Of a stretch of DNA of 64,000 nt, positions 8,163-18,800 are shown piece by piece. A program made the translations under genes and the position numbers. The stretch's first letter is position 1. The number at the start of each line of letters is the position of its first letter. Where the stretch lies: NCBI RefSeq assembly GCF_003443735.1, contig NZ_CP031969.1, forward strand, positions 4,588,001 through 4,652,000. The letters run 5' to 3'. This stretch comes from Streptomyces sp. CC0208. Lineage in GTDB: Bacteria > Actinomycetota > Actinomycetes > Streptomycetales > Streptomycetaceae. The notes below the pieces were generated by a model, which saw nothing but the letters and a program-made list of their open reading frames with translations, was not told the origin of the DNA and ran no database searches.

Positions 8163-9227
8163 ATGGCCGACGATCCGGACACCCTGCCCGCCCCGCCGGA
8201 GGCCCGCGATCCCGACACCCCGGCGCACCCGGCACCCGACTCGCCGCCCCGCCTCAAGTCCTACGAAGGACACCCCGCCGCCGTCTCCGCCCCCGGCAAG
8301 GACCCCGTCAACCTGCCCATGATCCGCCACTGGTGCGAAGCCCTGGGCGACGCCAACCCGGCCTACACCGGCCCGGAGGCCATCGCCCCGCCCACCATGC
8401 TCCAGGCCTGGACGATGGGCGGCCTGGCCGGACACGCGGGCAGGACGTCGTCGTACGACGAACTCCTCGCCCTGCTCGACGAATCGGGCTGCACCTCGGT
8501 CGTCGCCACCGACTGCGAGCAGGAGTATCTCCAGCCGCTGCGCCCCGGCGACGAGATCACCTTCGACATGGTCATCGAGTCGGTCTCCGACCGCAAGACC
8601 ACCAGGCTCGGCACCGGCCACTTCGTCACGACCCGTACCGACGTCCGCGTGGGCGAAACCCTCGTCGGCACCCATCGCTTCCGCATCCTCAAGTACGCAC
8701 CCGCACAACAAAAGAAGACCCCGCCCTCACCCCGCCGCCCCCGCCCCGTCGTCAACCGCGACAACGCCGGCTTCTGGGAGGGCGTCGAGCAGCACCGACT
8801 GCTCATCCAGCGCTGCACCGCCTGCGCCGCCCTCCGCTTCCCGTGGCTGCCGGGCTGCGCGCACTGCGGAGGTCCCGACTGGGACACGGTCGAGGCGAGC
8901 GGAGAGGGCACCGTCTACTCGTACGTCGTCATGCACCACCCGCCCTTCCCGGCCTTCGACCCTCCCTACGCCGTCGTACTCGTCGAGCTCGCGGAGGGTG
9001 TGCGGATCATCAGCAACGTGGTCGGGACGCCGTACGACAAGGTGCGGATCGGGATGCCGGTGCGGCTCGTCTTCCAGGCGTACGACGGTGATCTCACCCT
9101 TCCCGTCTTCCGAGCCGCCGAGGAGGCCACCGTCACCGAGGAGGCCACCGTCACCGAGGAGGCCGCCGTCACCGAGGAGGCCGCCGTCACCGAGGAGGCC
9201 GCCGTCGCAGAGGAGGCCGCCGTATGA
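8163..9227 (+). CDS. ChsH2-like fused MaoC-type hydratase and DUF35 OB-fold protein
   Basis: The N-terminal half (about residues 30-185) has the hot-dog fold of a MaoC N-terminal-type hydratase (PMIRHWCEALGDANPAYT). The C-terminal half is a DUF35 domain with a zinc ribbon (CTACAALRFPWLPGCAHCGG) and an OB fold. This architecture matches ChsH2 of mycobacterial steroid side-chain degradation, where ChsH2 pairs with ChsH1 as the enoyl-CoA hydratase and its DUF35 part binds the aldolase Ltp2. Partners of both kinds follow here, coupled by ATGA overlaps. AAGGAGG lies 7-8 bp before ATG 8163. The last 35 residues are a Glu/Ala/Val/Thr repeat that varies easily. The true substrate is unknown. Confidence 0.85.
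   Translation: MADDPDTLPAPPEARDPDTPAHPAPDSPPRLKSYEGHPAAVSAPGKDPVNLPMIRHWCEALGDANPAYTGPEAIAPPTMLQAWTMGGLAGHAGRTSSYDELLALLDESGCTSVVATDCEQEYLQPLRPGDEITFDMVIESVSDRKTTRLGTGHFVTTRTDVRVGETLVGTHRFRILKYAPAQQKKTPPSPRRPRPVVNRDNAGFWEGVEQHRLLIQRCTACAALRFPWLPGCAHCGGPDWDTVEASGEGTVYSYVVMHHPPFPAFDPPYAVVLVELAEGVRIISNVVGTPYDKVRIGMPVRLVFQAYDGDLTLPVFRAAEEATVTEEATVTEEAAVTEEAAVTEEAAVAEEAAV
9120..9224 (+). repeat. six 18-bp tandem repeats encoding the tail of the ChsH2-like protein
   Basis: The unit GAGGAGGCC(A/G)CCGTCACC is repeated six times in frame and encodes EEATVT/EEAAVT. The last unit runs into the overlapping start of the next gene. Confidence 0.9.
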
Positions 9228-9613
9228 AAACGGGCGACGAGCTGCCACCCCTCGAGATACCGATCACCCGCACGCTGATCGTCGCGGGTGCGATCGCCTC
9301 CCGGGACTACCAGGACGTGCACCACGACCCGGAACTGGCCCGGCAGAAGGGCTCCCCGGACATCTTCATGAACATCCTCACCACGAACGGCCTGGTCGGC
9401 CGCTACATCACCGACCACTTCGGACCACGGACCGTGCTCAGAAAGGTGGCCATCAGGCTGGGGGCGCCCAACTACCCGGGGGACACCATGGTGTTGACCG
9501 GAACCGTGGAAGCTCTCGAAGGCGCCACCGCGACCGTCCGGATCGTGGGGACCAACCGCATCGGCCACCACGTGACGGGGACGGTCACCTTCTCGATCAG
9601 GGACGCCGAATGA
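9224..9613 (+). CDS. MaoC-like dehydratase, ChsH1-like subunit
   Basis: This 129-residue single hot-dog protein carries the hydratase motif with Asp and His in GAIASRDYQDVHHDPELA, followed by a Ser/Gly-containing helix (GSPDIFMNILTTNG). It therefore supplies the catalytic residues that ChsH2-type partners lack. In the mycobacterial ChsH1-ChsH2 enzyme the heterotetramer hydrates a shortened steroid side-chain enoyl-CoA. Its ATG overlaps the upstream stop, and its own stop overlaps the Ltp2-like start, so a stoichiometric complex is likely. Confidence 0.85.
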   Translation: MKTGDELPPLEIPITRTLIVAGAIASRDYQDVHHDPELARQKGSPDIFMNILTTNGLVGRYITDHFGPRTVLRKVAIRLGAPNYPGDTMVLTGTVEALEGATATVRIVGTNRIGHHVTGTVTFSIRDAE

Positions 9614-10776
9614 GCACGCGCGCGCGTGACCGGCTCGGCGGCCTGGCCGCGATCGCCGGCATCGGGGCCACGGAGTTCTCCAAGGACTCCGGCCGCAGTG
9701 AACTGCGCCTGGCCGCCGAGGCGGTCCGTGCGGCGCTCGACGACGCGGGGCTGACGGCGGCCGACGTGGACGGCATGGTCACGTTCACCATGGACACCAG
9801 CCCGGAGATCACCGTCGCCCAGGCCTGCGGGATCGGCGAGCTGTCCTTCTTCTCCCGCGTCCACTACGGCGGCGGCGCGGCCTGCGCGACCGTCCAGCAG
9901 GCGGCGCTCGCGATCGCCGCGGGGGTGGCCGAGGTCGTGGTCTGCTACCGCGCCTTCAACGAACGTTCCGGCCGCCGCTTCGGCTCCGGCGTCCAGCACC
10001 GCGAGCCCTCCGCGGAGGGGGCCGCCCTCGGCTGGTCCCTCCCCTTCGGGCTGCTCACCCCGGCTTCCTGGGTGGCGATGGCCGCCCAGCGCTATCTGCA
10101 CACCCACGGGCTCACCCCGGAGGCCTTCGGGCAGGTGGCGGTGACCGGCCGCGGGCACGCGGCCACCAATCCGGCCGCCTGGTTCCACGGCCGCCCCATC
10201 ACCCTCGCCGACCACGCGGCCTCCCGCTGGATCGTCGAGCCGCTCAGGCTCCTGGACTGCTGCCAGGAGACCGACGGCGGCCAGGCGATCGTCGTCACCT
10301 CCCTCGCACGCGCGCGTGACCTCCCCCACCGGCCCGCCGTCGTCGCGGCGGCCGCCCAGGGTGCGGGCCGTGCCCAGGAACAGATGACCAGCTTCTACCG
10401 CGACGACCTCACCGGCCTCCCCGAGATGAACGTCGTGGCCCGCCAGCTGTGGCGGACCTCGGGCCTGACCCCCGAGGACATCGACGTGGCGATCCTGTAC
10501 GACCACTTCACCCCGTTCGTCCTGATGCAGCTGGAGGAGTTCGGCTTCTGCGCCCGGGGTGAGGCCGCCGACTTCGTACGCCGGGCCGCGCTCCCGCTCA
10601 ACACCCACGGCGGCCAGCTGGGCGAGGCCTACCTCCACGGGATGAACGGCATCGCGGAAGCCGTACGGCAACTGCGGGGGACGGCTGTGAACCAGGTACC
10701 GGAGGCGGGACGCGTACTGGTGACGGCGGGGACGGGGGTGCCCACGTCCGGGCTGGTGCTCACCGTGGAGGGGTAA
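9610..10776 (+). CDS. Ltp2-like thiolase-fold lipid-transfer protein (aldolase type)
   Basis: The protein (388 residues) has a thiolase fold of the SCP-x/lipid-transfer type: AIAGIGATEFSKDSGRS at the start, a GGGAACATVQQAALAIAAG core segment, YDHFTPFVLMQLEEFGF, and a C-terminal NTHGGQLGEAYLHGMNGI. Relatives such as Ltp2 are retro-aldolases that cleave the hydrated steroid side-chain CoA ester and need the DUF35 domain of ChsH2. The three-gene order hydratase-DUF35 / hydratase / Ltp2 and the ATGA overlaps support one complex. No other steroid-degradation genes are visible nearby, so the substrate may be another acyl-CoA. Confidence 0.85.
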   Translation: MSTRARDRLGGLAAIAGIGATEFSKDSGRSELRLAAEAVRAALDDAGLTAADVDGMVTFTMDTSPEITVAQACGIGELSFFSRVHYGGGAACATVQQAALAIAAGVAEVVVCYRAFNERSGRRFGSGVQHREPSAEGAALGWSLPFGLLTPASWVAMAAQRYLHTHGLTPEAFGQVAVTGRGHAATNPAAWFHGRPITLADHAASRWIVEPLRLLDCCQETDGGQAIVVTSLARARDLPHRPAVVAAAAQGAGRAQEQMTSFYRDDLTGLPEMNVVARQLWRTSGLTPEDIDVAILYDHFTPFVLMQLEEFGFCARGEAADFVRRAALPLNTHGGQLGEAYLHGMNGIAEAVRQLRGTAVNQVPEAGRVLVTAGTGVPTSGLVLTVEG

Positions 10777-10821
10777 CCCTCAGGGGTGATCCCGCAGTAG
10801 ACGTGCCCTCCTTGTCCACCT

Positions 10822-10858
10822 TCAGGAGGTGCAGTCAGCCCCACCTCTACAACCTGAG
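10822..10858 (+). other. bulged hairpin between the Ltp2-like operon and the sigma factor gene
   Basis: TCAGG/CCTGA and AGGTG/CACCT form a two-part stem with a bulge. A further pair, CCCTCAGG at 10778 and CCTGAGGG near 10853, could compete with it. It may be an operon terminator or part of the leader before the ECF sigma gene; I cannot tell which. Confidence 0.3.
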
Positions 10859-10921
10859 GGGGAGTCCGCTTCGGGACCTGTGGCCGATGAGCGGGAGCGG
10901 TCGCGAATCTAGCGTGGAGCC

Positions 10922-11479
10922 ATGACCACACCCGTCTGCACCAGCGCTTCGAAGGCCGCCGTACCGGCGACGCAGACCCTCGCGTACCCCTCGTTCGCCT
11001 CGTACGTGAAGGCCCGCCAGCCGGTGCTGCTGCGTACCGCCCGGTCGCTGACCGCGAACCCGAGCGACGCGGAGGACCTGCTGCAGACCGCCCTGACCAA
11101 GACCTACGTCGCCTGGGAGCGCATCGAGGACCACCGGGCCCTCGACGGCTATGTGCGCCGAGCCCTGCTGAACACGCGCACCTCGCAGTGGCGCAAGCGC
11201 AAGGTCGACGAGTTCGCGACCGACGAGATCCCCGAGCCCGAACCGGTGCCCGGCGACGACGACCCCGCCGAGCAGCAGGCGCTGCACGACGCGATGTGGC
11301 GGGCGATCATGAAGCTGCCGGCCCGGCAGCGGGCGATGGTCGTCCTCAGGTACTACGAGGACCTCAGCGAGGTGCAGACGGCCGAGGTGCTCGGCGTCTC
11401 CGTCGGGACCGTGAAGTCGGCGGTGTCGCGGGCGCTGGGCAAACTCCGCGAGGACCCGGAGCTTGTGCTGGCCCGCTAG
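10922..11479 (+). CDS. SigE-family ECF RNA polymerase sigma factor
   Basis: The protein (185 residues) has sigma region 2 (SDAEDLLQTALTKTYVAWERI) and region 4 with a helix-turn-helix (YEDLSEVQTAEVLGVSVGTVKSAVSRALGKLRED). No anti-sigma gene follows, and the N-terminal 30 residues are variable. Homologues of this SigE/SigM-type group are common in Streptomyces; the syntenic S. coelicolor gene would be about SCO4005. It is separated from the acyl-CoA ligase by about 150 bp that contain an operator. Target genes are unknown. Confidence 0.9.
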   Translation: MTTPVCTSASKAAVPATQTLAYPSFASYVKARQPVLLRTARSLTANPSDAEDLLQTALTKTYVAWERIEDHRALDGYVRRALLNTRTSQWRKRKVDEFATDEIPEPEPVPGDDDPAEQQALHDAMWRAIMKLPARQRAMVVLRYYEDLSEVQTAEVLGVSVGTVKSAVSRALGKLREDPELVLAR

Positions 11480-11554
11480 GAACACCGGGGAACCGTGGGT
11501 GACGGCCGGCCGTTGTGAGGGCATCGTGACGTGATCGATCGCCCGGCTCTAGTG

Positions 11555-11572
11555 ACATACCGCGCGGTATGT
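11555..11572. promoter_or_regulatory. perfect 18-bp palindromic operator before the acyl-CoA ligase gene
   Basis: ACATACCGCGCGGTATGT is its own reverse complement. Sites of this shape are typical for TetR-family regulators of acyl-CoA metabolism. It lies about 60 bp before the GTG start of the ligase. A weaker dyad (CTAC-CGC-GTAG) follows near 11597. Confidence 0.75.
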
Positions 11573-11630
11573 GCGCAGAATCGGCGCATCCCTTACTACC
11601 GCGTAGGCAATGTCGCCCCGGGAGGACGCC

Positions 11631-13289
<1,659 letters not shown>

Positions 13290-13381
13290 GCGGCACGAGG
13301 GGCAGGGCGCACCCGAGGAGTACGGCGCCCACCAGCGGTACGGCGAACAGGGCGCCCCGGGCCGGGACCCGGAGCCCTGAT

Positions 13382-13429
13382 CGCCGTACGGCAGCTGTCA
13401 CCGCCGTACGGCAGCCGTCACCGCCGTAC
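13382..13429. repeat. 20-bp tandem repeat over the 3' end of the MFS gene
   Basis: Two copies of CGCCGTACGGCAGC(T/C)GTCAC and a partial third run through the MFS stop codon. Each unit contains the palindrome GCCGTACGGC, so the array may also form terminator-like hairpins. Confidence 0.7.
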
Positions 13430-14611
13430 CGAGGTGGCAGCCCATCCCAACGCCAGCCACACGCCCGCCACCGCGCACACCCCGCCCCAGCCCCACCAGC
13501 CGAAAGCCGAGCCGGCGAGCGCCGACGCCGTCGCGCCGCCGGCGAAACCGGCCACGACGTACGCCGTGTTGGCGGTGGCGGGGGTCGAGGTGGTCGTCAG
13601 GGCGAGGGTCTGGTTGGCGACATGGGAGGCGACCAGGGCCGCGTGGACGGCGATCGCCGCGACGAACAGCGCCCACAGCGCGTGCCCGCCGAGCCAGAAC
13701 AGCGGTACCGACACGGCCGCGAGCAGATACGCCGACCGTACGACCGTGGCGGCGCCGAAGCGGTCCACGAACCCGCCGGCCAGCGGCGCCACGACGCTCG
13801 CGGCCAGCCCGAAGAGGCCGAAGAGCCCGGCGGTCGCGGTCGACAGGCCGTAGGACGGGCCGGTCAGCAGGAGGGCCAGCGAGGTCCACAGCGCGCTCCA
13901 GGCGCCGTACATCCCCGCCTGGCGCACGCACGCGCGCCACAGGTCGGGCGAGCGGCGGACGACGGACGGCAGGGTGGTCAGGCCCGAGAAGAGCGGGCCG
14001 GAGCGGCGCGTGCGTTCCGCCGGCAGGGCGTACGCCGTCGCGAGCCCGAGTACGGCCGTCAGGGCGGCCGCGCCCACGAACACCACCCGCCAGCCGAAGG
14101 CCTGTCCGATCAGCCCGCCGAGCACCCGGGCCGCGACGATCCCCGTGAACAGGCCCGCGATGACGGCCGCGACATGGCGGGCCCGGCGGTCGGCGGGGGC
14201 CCGCTGGGCGACCAGCGGGACCAGCAGCTGGGGGACGACGGTGGCCGCGGAGGCGACCAGGACGGCGGCCGCCAGGGCGGTGGTGCCGGTGGCGAGCGCG
14301 GCGGCGGTCAGGGCCGCGGTGGTCACGAGCGAGAGGACGGCGACCAGGCGCCGCCGGTTCACAGTGTCGCCCAGCGGGGCGAAGACGAGCAGGCCGAAGG
14401 CGTAGCCGAACTGCGCGACCGAGGCGACCCAGGCCACCGCGGAGGGGGTCGAGCCGTAGTCGCGGGCGATGAGGGGGAGCAACGGGGCCGCGAGGTAGAT
14501 GTTGGCGGCCGTGACGGCGGTGCAGACGGCGATGAGGACGAGGAGGAGCGAGCCCGCGCGCCGGGCGGGGGCCTGCGTGGACCGTCCGGTGGTGACGCTT
14601 GCTGTCGGCAT
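13418..14611 (-). CDS. MFS efflux transporter, DHA1 type
   Basis: The 397-residue membrane protein has about twelve hydrophobic segments. The loop after helix 2 carries the major-facilitator signature (PLGDTVNRRRLV), and the N-terminal half has the YLAAPLLPLIARDYG start seen in DHA1 drug exporters. It is divergent from a TetR gene with paired inverted repeats in the 135-bp gap. In S. coelicolor the syntenic pair SCO4007/SCO4008 was described as an exporter and its TetR repressor responding to quaternary ammonium and other cationic compounds, so a multidrug export role is likely. Substrate range here is unknown. Confidence 0.85.
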   Translation of the reverse strand: MPTASVTTGRSTQAPARRAGSLLLVLIAVCTAVTAANIYLAAPLLPLIARDYGSTPSAVAWVASVAQFGYAFGLLVFAPLGDTVNRRRLVAVLSLVTTAALTAAALATGTTALAAAVLVASAATVVPQLLVPLVAQRAPADRRARHVAAVIAGLFTGIVAARVLGGLIGQAFGWRVVFVGAAALTAVLGLATAYALPAERTRRSGPLFSGLTTLPSVVRRSPDLWRACVRQAGMYGAWSALWTSLALLLTGPSYGLSTATAGLFGLFGLAASVVAPLAGGFVDRFGAATVVRSAYLLAAVSVPLFWLGGHALWALFVAAIAVHAALVASHVANQTLALTTTSTPATANTAYVVAGFAGGATASALAGSAFGWWGWGGVCAVAGVWLALGWAATSVRR

Positions 14612-14640
14612 GACCGGGGGACCCTTCGAGTCAGGTCTAA

Positions 14641-14717
14641 CAACTAACTGGTTGGTTGGTCGAATGGCTCAACAGTCTGGGAGAGCCCCTCATTCCCTGT
14701 CAACCAAATAGTTGGTT
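14641..14717. promoter_or_regulatory. two TetR-type operators in the divergent MFS/TetR promoter region
   Basis: AACCAA-ATAG-TTGGTT at 14702-14717 is a clean inverted repeat about 30 bp before the tetR start. A related, less perfect site (AACTAACTGGTTGGTT) starts at 14642, close to the MFS start. One regulator could thus control both genes. Confidence 0.65.
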
Positions 14718-14746
14718 ACTGGCTCGGCTGCGCCTACCCTGGCCCC

Positions 14747-15334
14747 ATGGCAGCAACCAGGGACCCCGAGGCCACCCGAGCCCGGATCTTCGAGGCGGCG
14801 GTCGCCGAGTTCGCCCGCCACGGCATCGCGGGGGCCCGCATCGACCGCATCGCGACGCAGGCCAAGGCCAACAAGCAGCTGATCTACGCCTACTTCGGCA
14901 ACAAGGCGGAGCTGTTCACGAAGGTGCTGGGCAAGGCCATGCTCGATCTCGCGGTCGCCGTCCCGGTCGACCCGGACGACATCGAGAACTGGATCGACCG
15001 TCTCATGGACTACCACGAGGCCCATCCCGAGGTGCTGCGGCTGCTCTTCTGGGAGGGCCTGGAGTACGGCGCGACCGCCGAGCTGCCGGACGAGGCCGAA
15101 CGCCAGGAGCACTACCGCCACAAGGTCGCGACGCTCCGGGACGGCCAGGAGCGGGGTGTCGTCACCGACGCGATCCCGCCCCGCGACCTGCTGTTCCTGC
15201 TGATCGCGGTGGCCAACTGGGCAGCGGTGGTCCCGCAGATGAAGCGGATCCTGGTAGGCGGCGAGCCCGCGGACCGGGACCGGCTCCGGGCGTCGGTGCG
15301 GGAGGCGGCGAGGCGGCTGGTAGCGCCCCGATAG
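14747..15334 (+). CDS. TetR-family transcriptional repressor (SCO4008-like)
   Basis: The N-terminal DNA-binding domain is typical (RARIFEAAVAEFARHGIAGARIDRIATQAKANKQLIYAYFGNKAELF), with the recognition helix ending in LIYAYFGNKA. The ligand domain (about residues 60-195) contains LRLLFWEGLEYGA and a C-terminal helix. ATG 14747 follows the AACCAA-N4-TTGGTT operator closely, so autoregulation is likely. It is divergent from the MFS exporter, and the syntenic S. coelicolor repressor binds cationic drugs. The true inducer here is not known. Confidence 0.9.
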   Translation: MAATRDPEATRARIFEAAVAEFARHGIAGARIDRIATQAKANKQLIYAYFGNKAELFTKVLGKAMLDLAVAVPVDPDDIENWIDRLMDYHEAHPEVLRLLFWEGLEYGATAELPDEAERQEHYRHKVATLRDGQERGVVTDAIPPRDLLFLLIAVANWAAVVPQMKRILVGGEPADRDRLRASVREAARRLVAPR

Positions 15335-15378
15335 CGGCACGGACCGTATCGCTGTGCGGCCCCGCCGCACGGGCGCGG

Positions 15379-15811
15379 CTGGTGACCTCGGTCCTGCGGG
15401 TGCGGCTGGTGACCTCGGACCTGCGGGCGTGGCCGGTCACCACGCAGCCGCGGGCGCGACCGGTCACCGCGGACCCGCAGGCGCGATCAGCCACCACGCA
15501 CCCGCGGACGGGGCCGGTGACCACGGTCCTGTGGGCGCGGCCGGTGACCACGCAGCTGCGGGCGCGGCCAGCCACCACGCAGCTGCGGGCGCGGCCGGTC
15601 ACCGCGGACCCGCGGGCGCGATCAGCCACCGGGGACCCGCGGGCGGCGGCCAGTGACCACGGACCCGAAGGCACGGCCAGCCACCACGCAGCCGCGGACG
15701 CGAGCAGTCACCACGGCCCCGTGGACGCGGCCGGTGACCGCGGACCCGCAGGCGCGATCAGTCACCACGCAGCCGCGGACGCGAGCAGTCACCACGGTCC
15801 CGTGGACGACG
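15379..15811. repeat. 27-bp minisatellite, about 16 copies
   Basis: Sixteen contiguous units of the form C(C/T)GGT(C/G)ACC... (27 bp each, one unit of 28 bp) fill the whole gap between the tetR stop and the 3' end of the PAS gene. Units alternate between GTGACC, GTCACC and AGCCACC starts with CCGCGG or CCTGCGG centres, so the array looks like a higher-order mixture of variants. Any encoded nonapeptide repeat changes frame at the 28-bp unit. There is no spacer structure as in CRISPR. Confidence 0.9.
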
Positions 15812-15824
15812 TCGGCGCCCGCCC

Positions 15825-18800
15825 CTAGTTCGTTCCGATCCGGGCCAGTAGATCCACGATCCGCGCCTGGACCTCCGCACTCGTCGACCGCTCGGCCAGG
15901 AACAGCACCGTCTCCCCGGACGCCAGCCGCGGCAGATCCGCCTGATCCACGGCCGCCGTGTACACCACCAACGGCGTCCGGTTGAGCTGACCGTTCGCCC
16001 GCAGCCAGTCCACGATCCCGGCCCGCCGCCGGTGCACCTGCATGAGGTCCATCACGACGAGGTTCGGCCTGAGCTGTCCCGCCAGCGTCACCGCGTCGGC
16101 GTCACTCGCGGCCCGTGCGACCTGCATCCCCCGCCGCTCCAGCGTCGCGGTCAGCGCCAGCGCGATCTCCGCGTGCTCCTCGATCAGCAGCACACGCGGC
16201 GGGTGCTGCTCGCTGTCCCGCGGCGCCAGCGCCTTCAGCAGTACGGCGGGATCGGCGCCGTACGCCGCCTCCCGTGAGGCCTGCCCGAGCCCGGCGGTCA
16301 CCATGATCGGCACCTCGGACGCCACCGCCGCCTGCCTGAGCGACTGGAGCGCGGTCCGCGTGATCGGCCCGGTCAGCGGGTCCACGAACAGCGCGGCGGG
16401 GAAGGCCGCGATCTGCGCGTCGACCTCCTCGCGGGACTGCACGATGACCGGACGGTACCCACGGTCGCTGAGCGCCTGCTGGGTCGTCACGTCCGGCGCG
16501 GGCCACACCAGCAGCCGCCGCGGGTTGTCCAGCGGCTCCGGGGGCAGTTCGTCGTCCATCGGCTGCGGTCGCGGGGTGTCCGGGATCTCGACGGCCCCAC
16601 CGGGACCGTCCAACGGCTCGGGCCCCTCGGCGGCGTTCTCGTCCGGTGCCCCTATGGCGTACGACCGCCCGGCCGCCTCGGTGGCGTGCGCGAGCCGCGA
16701 CTGCCCGGCCGACGACGGCTGCGGTGCCTGCGCCGGTACGGACACGGCCTGCTCGGCCGCCGGATGCGTCCCCGGCTCCGGGACCGCGGCGGCAGCGGGG
16801 TCGGGCCGGGTGCCGAGCTTGCGCCGCCGCCCCGACCCACTGGACTGGTGCGGGGGAGGCGTGGCCGTCCCCGGCTGCTGCACCTGGGCCGCCTGCCGGG
16901 TGAACGGAACCCCTTGACCGAGGGTCCGCACGCTGAACGCCCGGCCCTGCGTGGAGTTCGGGTCGACGGGCGCGGCGGGTGCCACCGCGGCCTCGGCGGG
17001 CAGCGGCTGCGCCGCCTGCGGCGTGCCGGGCGGCGGAGTGGGCTGACCGGCTGCGGGGACCTGCGCGGGCTGGGGCGCGAGCTGGTTCGGGGGTACGGCC
17101 GCGGCGGCGCCGTTCGCCGGTACGGGGGTGTCGGCGCCGGGGGCGTCGTGGCTGCCGGGCCAGGGCTGGGAAGCGGGCGCGGCCGGTCCCGGCGCCGGTA
17201 CCTGTGCCGCTGCCTGCGGCTGGGGTGCCTCGGCGGGGAGGGGCAGGCCGGGGGCCGGTACGGGCTGGGCCGGGGCCGCGGGGAGCGGCGAGGCCGGGGC
17301 GGGTGCGGTCTGCGGGATCAGGCCGGCCTGTCCGGTCCCGTTCTGCACGGGCACACCCGGGAACCGGGCCGCCGGCACCGCGCCGGGGACCTGCTGGGCA
17401 GGGGCCGTAGGAACTCCCACGGGCACGGGCCGGTCGGGGACGGCTGCCTGGACACCCTGTCCGGCCTGGGCCGGGACTCCCTGCGCGGGCGTACCGACGG
17501 TCGCCTCCGCGGGCTGCGCCACGGCCCGTCGACGGCGGCCCGTCGGCGCGTTGGTGGGGTGCGGCTGCGGCGGGGTGTGGTCGTCGGCCTGGTCGTGAGG
17601 CACGGCGTCGTGCCGACCCTCGTCGCCGTGGACGTCGGCGGGGTGGGGCTGTGCGAGGCCGTTGGCGGGAACGGGGGCGGCCGGGACCTGCCCCGGAGCC
17701 TGGATCGGACCGGGCACCTGCGCGTCGGCAGGGAGCTGGGCGTGACCCGGGGCCGGAAGCTGGTTAGGAATCTGGCCCGGCAGCTGTCCTTGAGCGGGCA
17801 CCTGGCCCTGACCGGGCACGTGTCCTTGAGCGGGTACCGGTACCTGACCGGGCACCGGCACCTGTCCAGGAAGGTGCCCCTGTCCCGCGACCTGCCCCTG
17901 AGCCTGGCCCGGGATCTGCCTCGGCACCGCAGCCGGCCCCTGCCCCTGTCCTTGCCCCTGCCCCAGTCCGGGGACCTGGCCCGGAGCCGGTGCCTGGGCC
18001 AGCCCTGCCGGGGCCGTGCCGTCGGCCGGTCGGTCCGCATCGGCGGGCGGGAGGGCGAACACCGAGCGGGGGGCGGCCTCCTGCGCCGCCGCGCGCTCCG
18101 AAGCGGCCGCGAGGGCACGCCGCCGGCGCCCGTCCTGCTGCGGTGTGCCCTCGCCGGACGGACCCTGCCCGGCGATCTCGAGCTGCCCCTGCGGCCGTCC
18201 CGCTTCGGCGGAGCCGCCCGCGGGCAACGCCGCGGGCAGCGCGTGCTGTTCGCCGCCGTCGTGCCGGGCCCGACCTCCGGCCGGCACGGGCACGCCCTGC
18301 GGCGGCACGGTCCCGCCCAGACCGGTGCCCACGGCCGCGGAACCGGCGCCGTGCTCGGAGGCCATCACCACGGCACCCTCGGCCACACCGGCTTCGGCGG
18401 CCTCGGCACCTTCGGCGGGCCGCCCGCGGCGGCGTCCCGTACCTCCGGAGCCGTCCCCGTCGTCGCCGGAGGCCTGCGCCGGTACGGACACGGCCTGTTC
18501 CTGCTCGGCGGCCGCCCGCCGCCTGCGTCGCCCGGTGGGCGGGACGGACTCGTCGGTCCCGGAGGGGACGTCGGCGTCGAGGAAGGAGTCGGTGGAGGAG
18601 CGCCGGGCCCGCCGCCGTCCGCCGCCCTCGGCGGGGGCGGTCTCCCCGGGGGCGCCCTCCTGGGGGGCCGCCTCCAGCGCGGCCGGACCGGGAACCGCGA
18701 CGGCCCCCGCCCCACCGCCGATGGGCACTTCGAGAACGTACGCGCTGCCGCTCATGCCCGGCACCTCGTGCGTCTGCAGCACACCGCCGTGGGCGCGCAC

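Noticed and set aside
13290..13417. Membrane-helix-like frame (GALFAVPLVGAVLLG) after the MFS gene
   Set aside because: Only about 35 codons, no start; may be a relic but cannot be supported.
15379..15811. CRISPR-like array
   Set aside because: Units are contiguous and diverged, with no unique spacers and no cas genes.
14656..15828. Open frames running through the 27-bp repeat (nonapeptide repeats on both strands)
   Set aside because: They overlap the tetR gene or have no proper start, and one unit of 28 bp breaks the frame.
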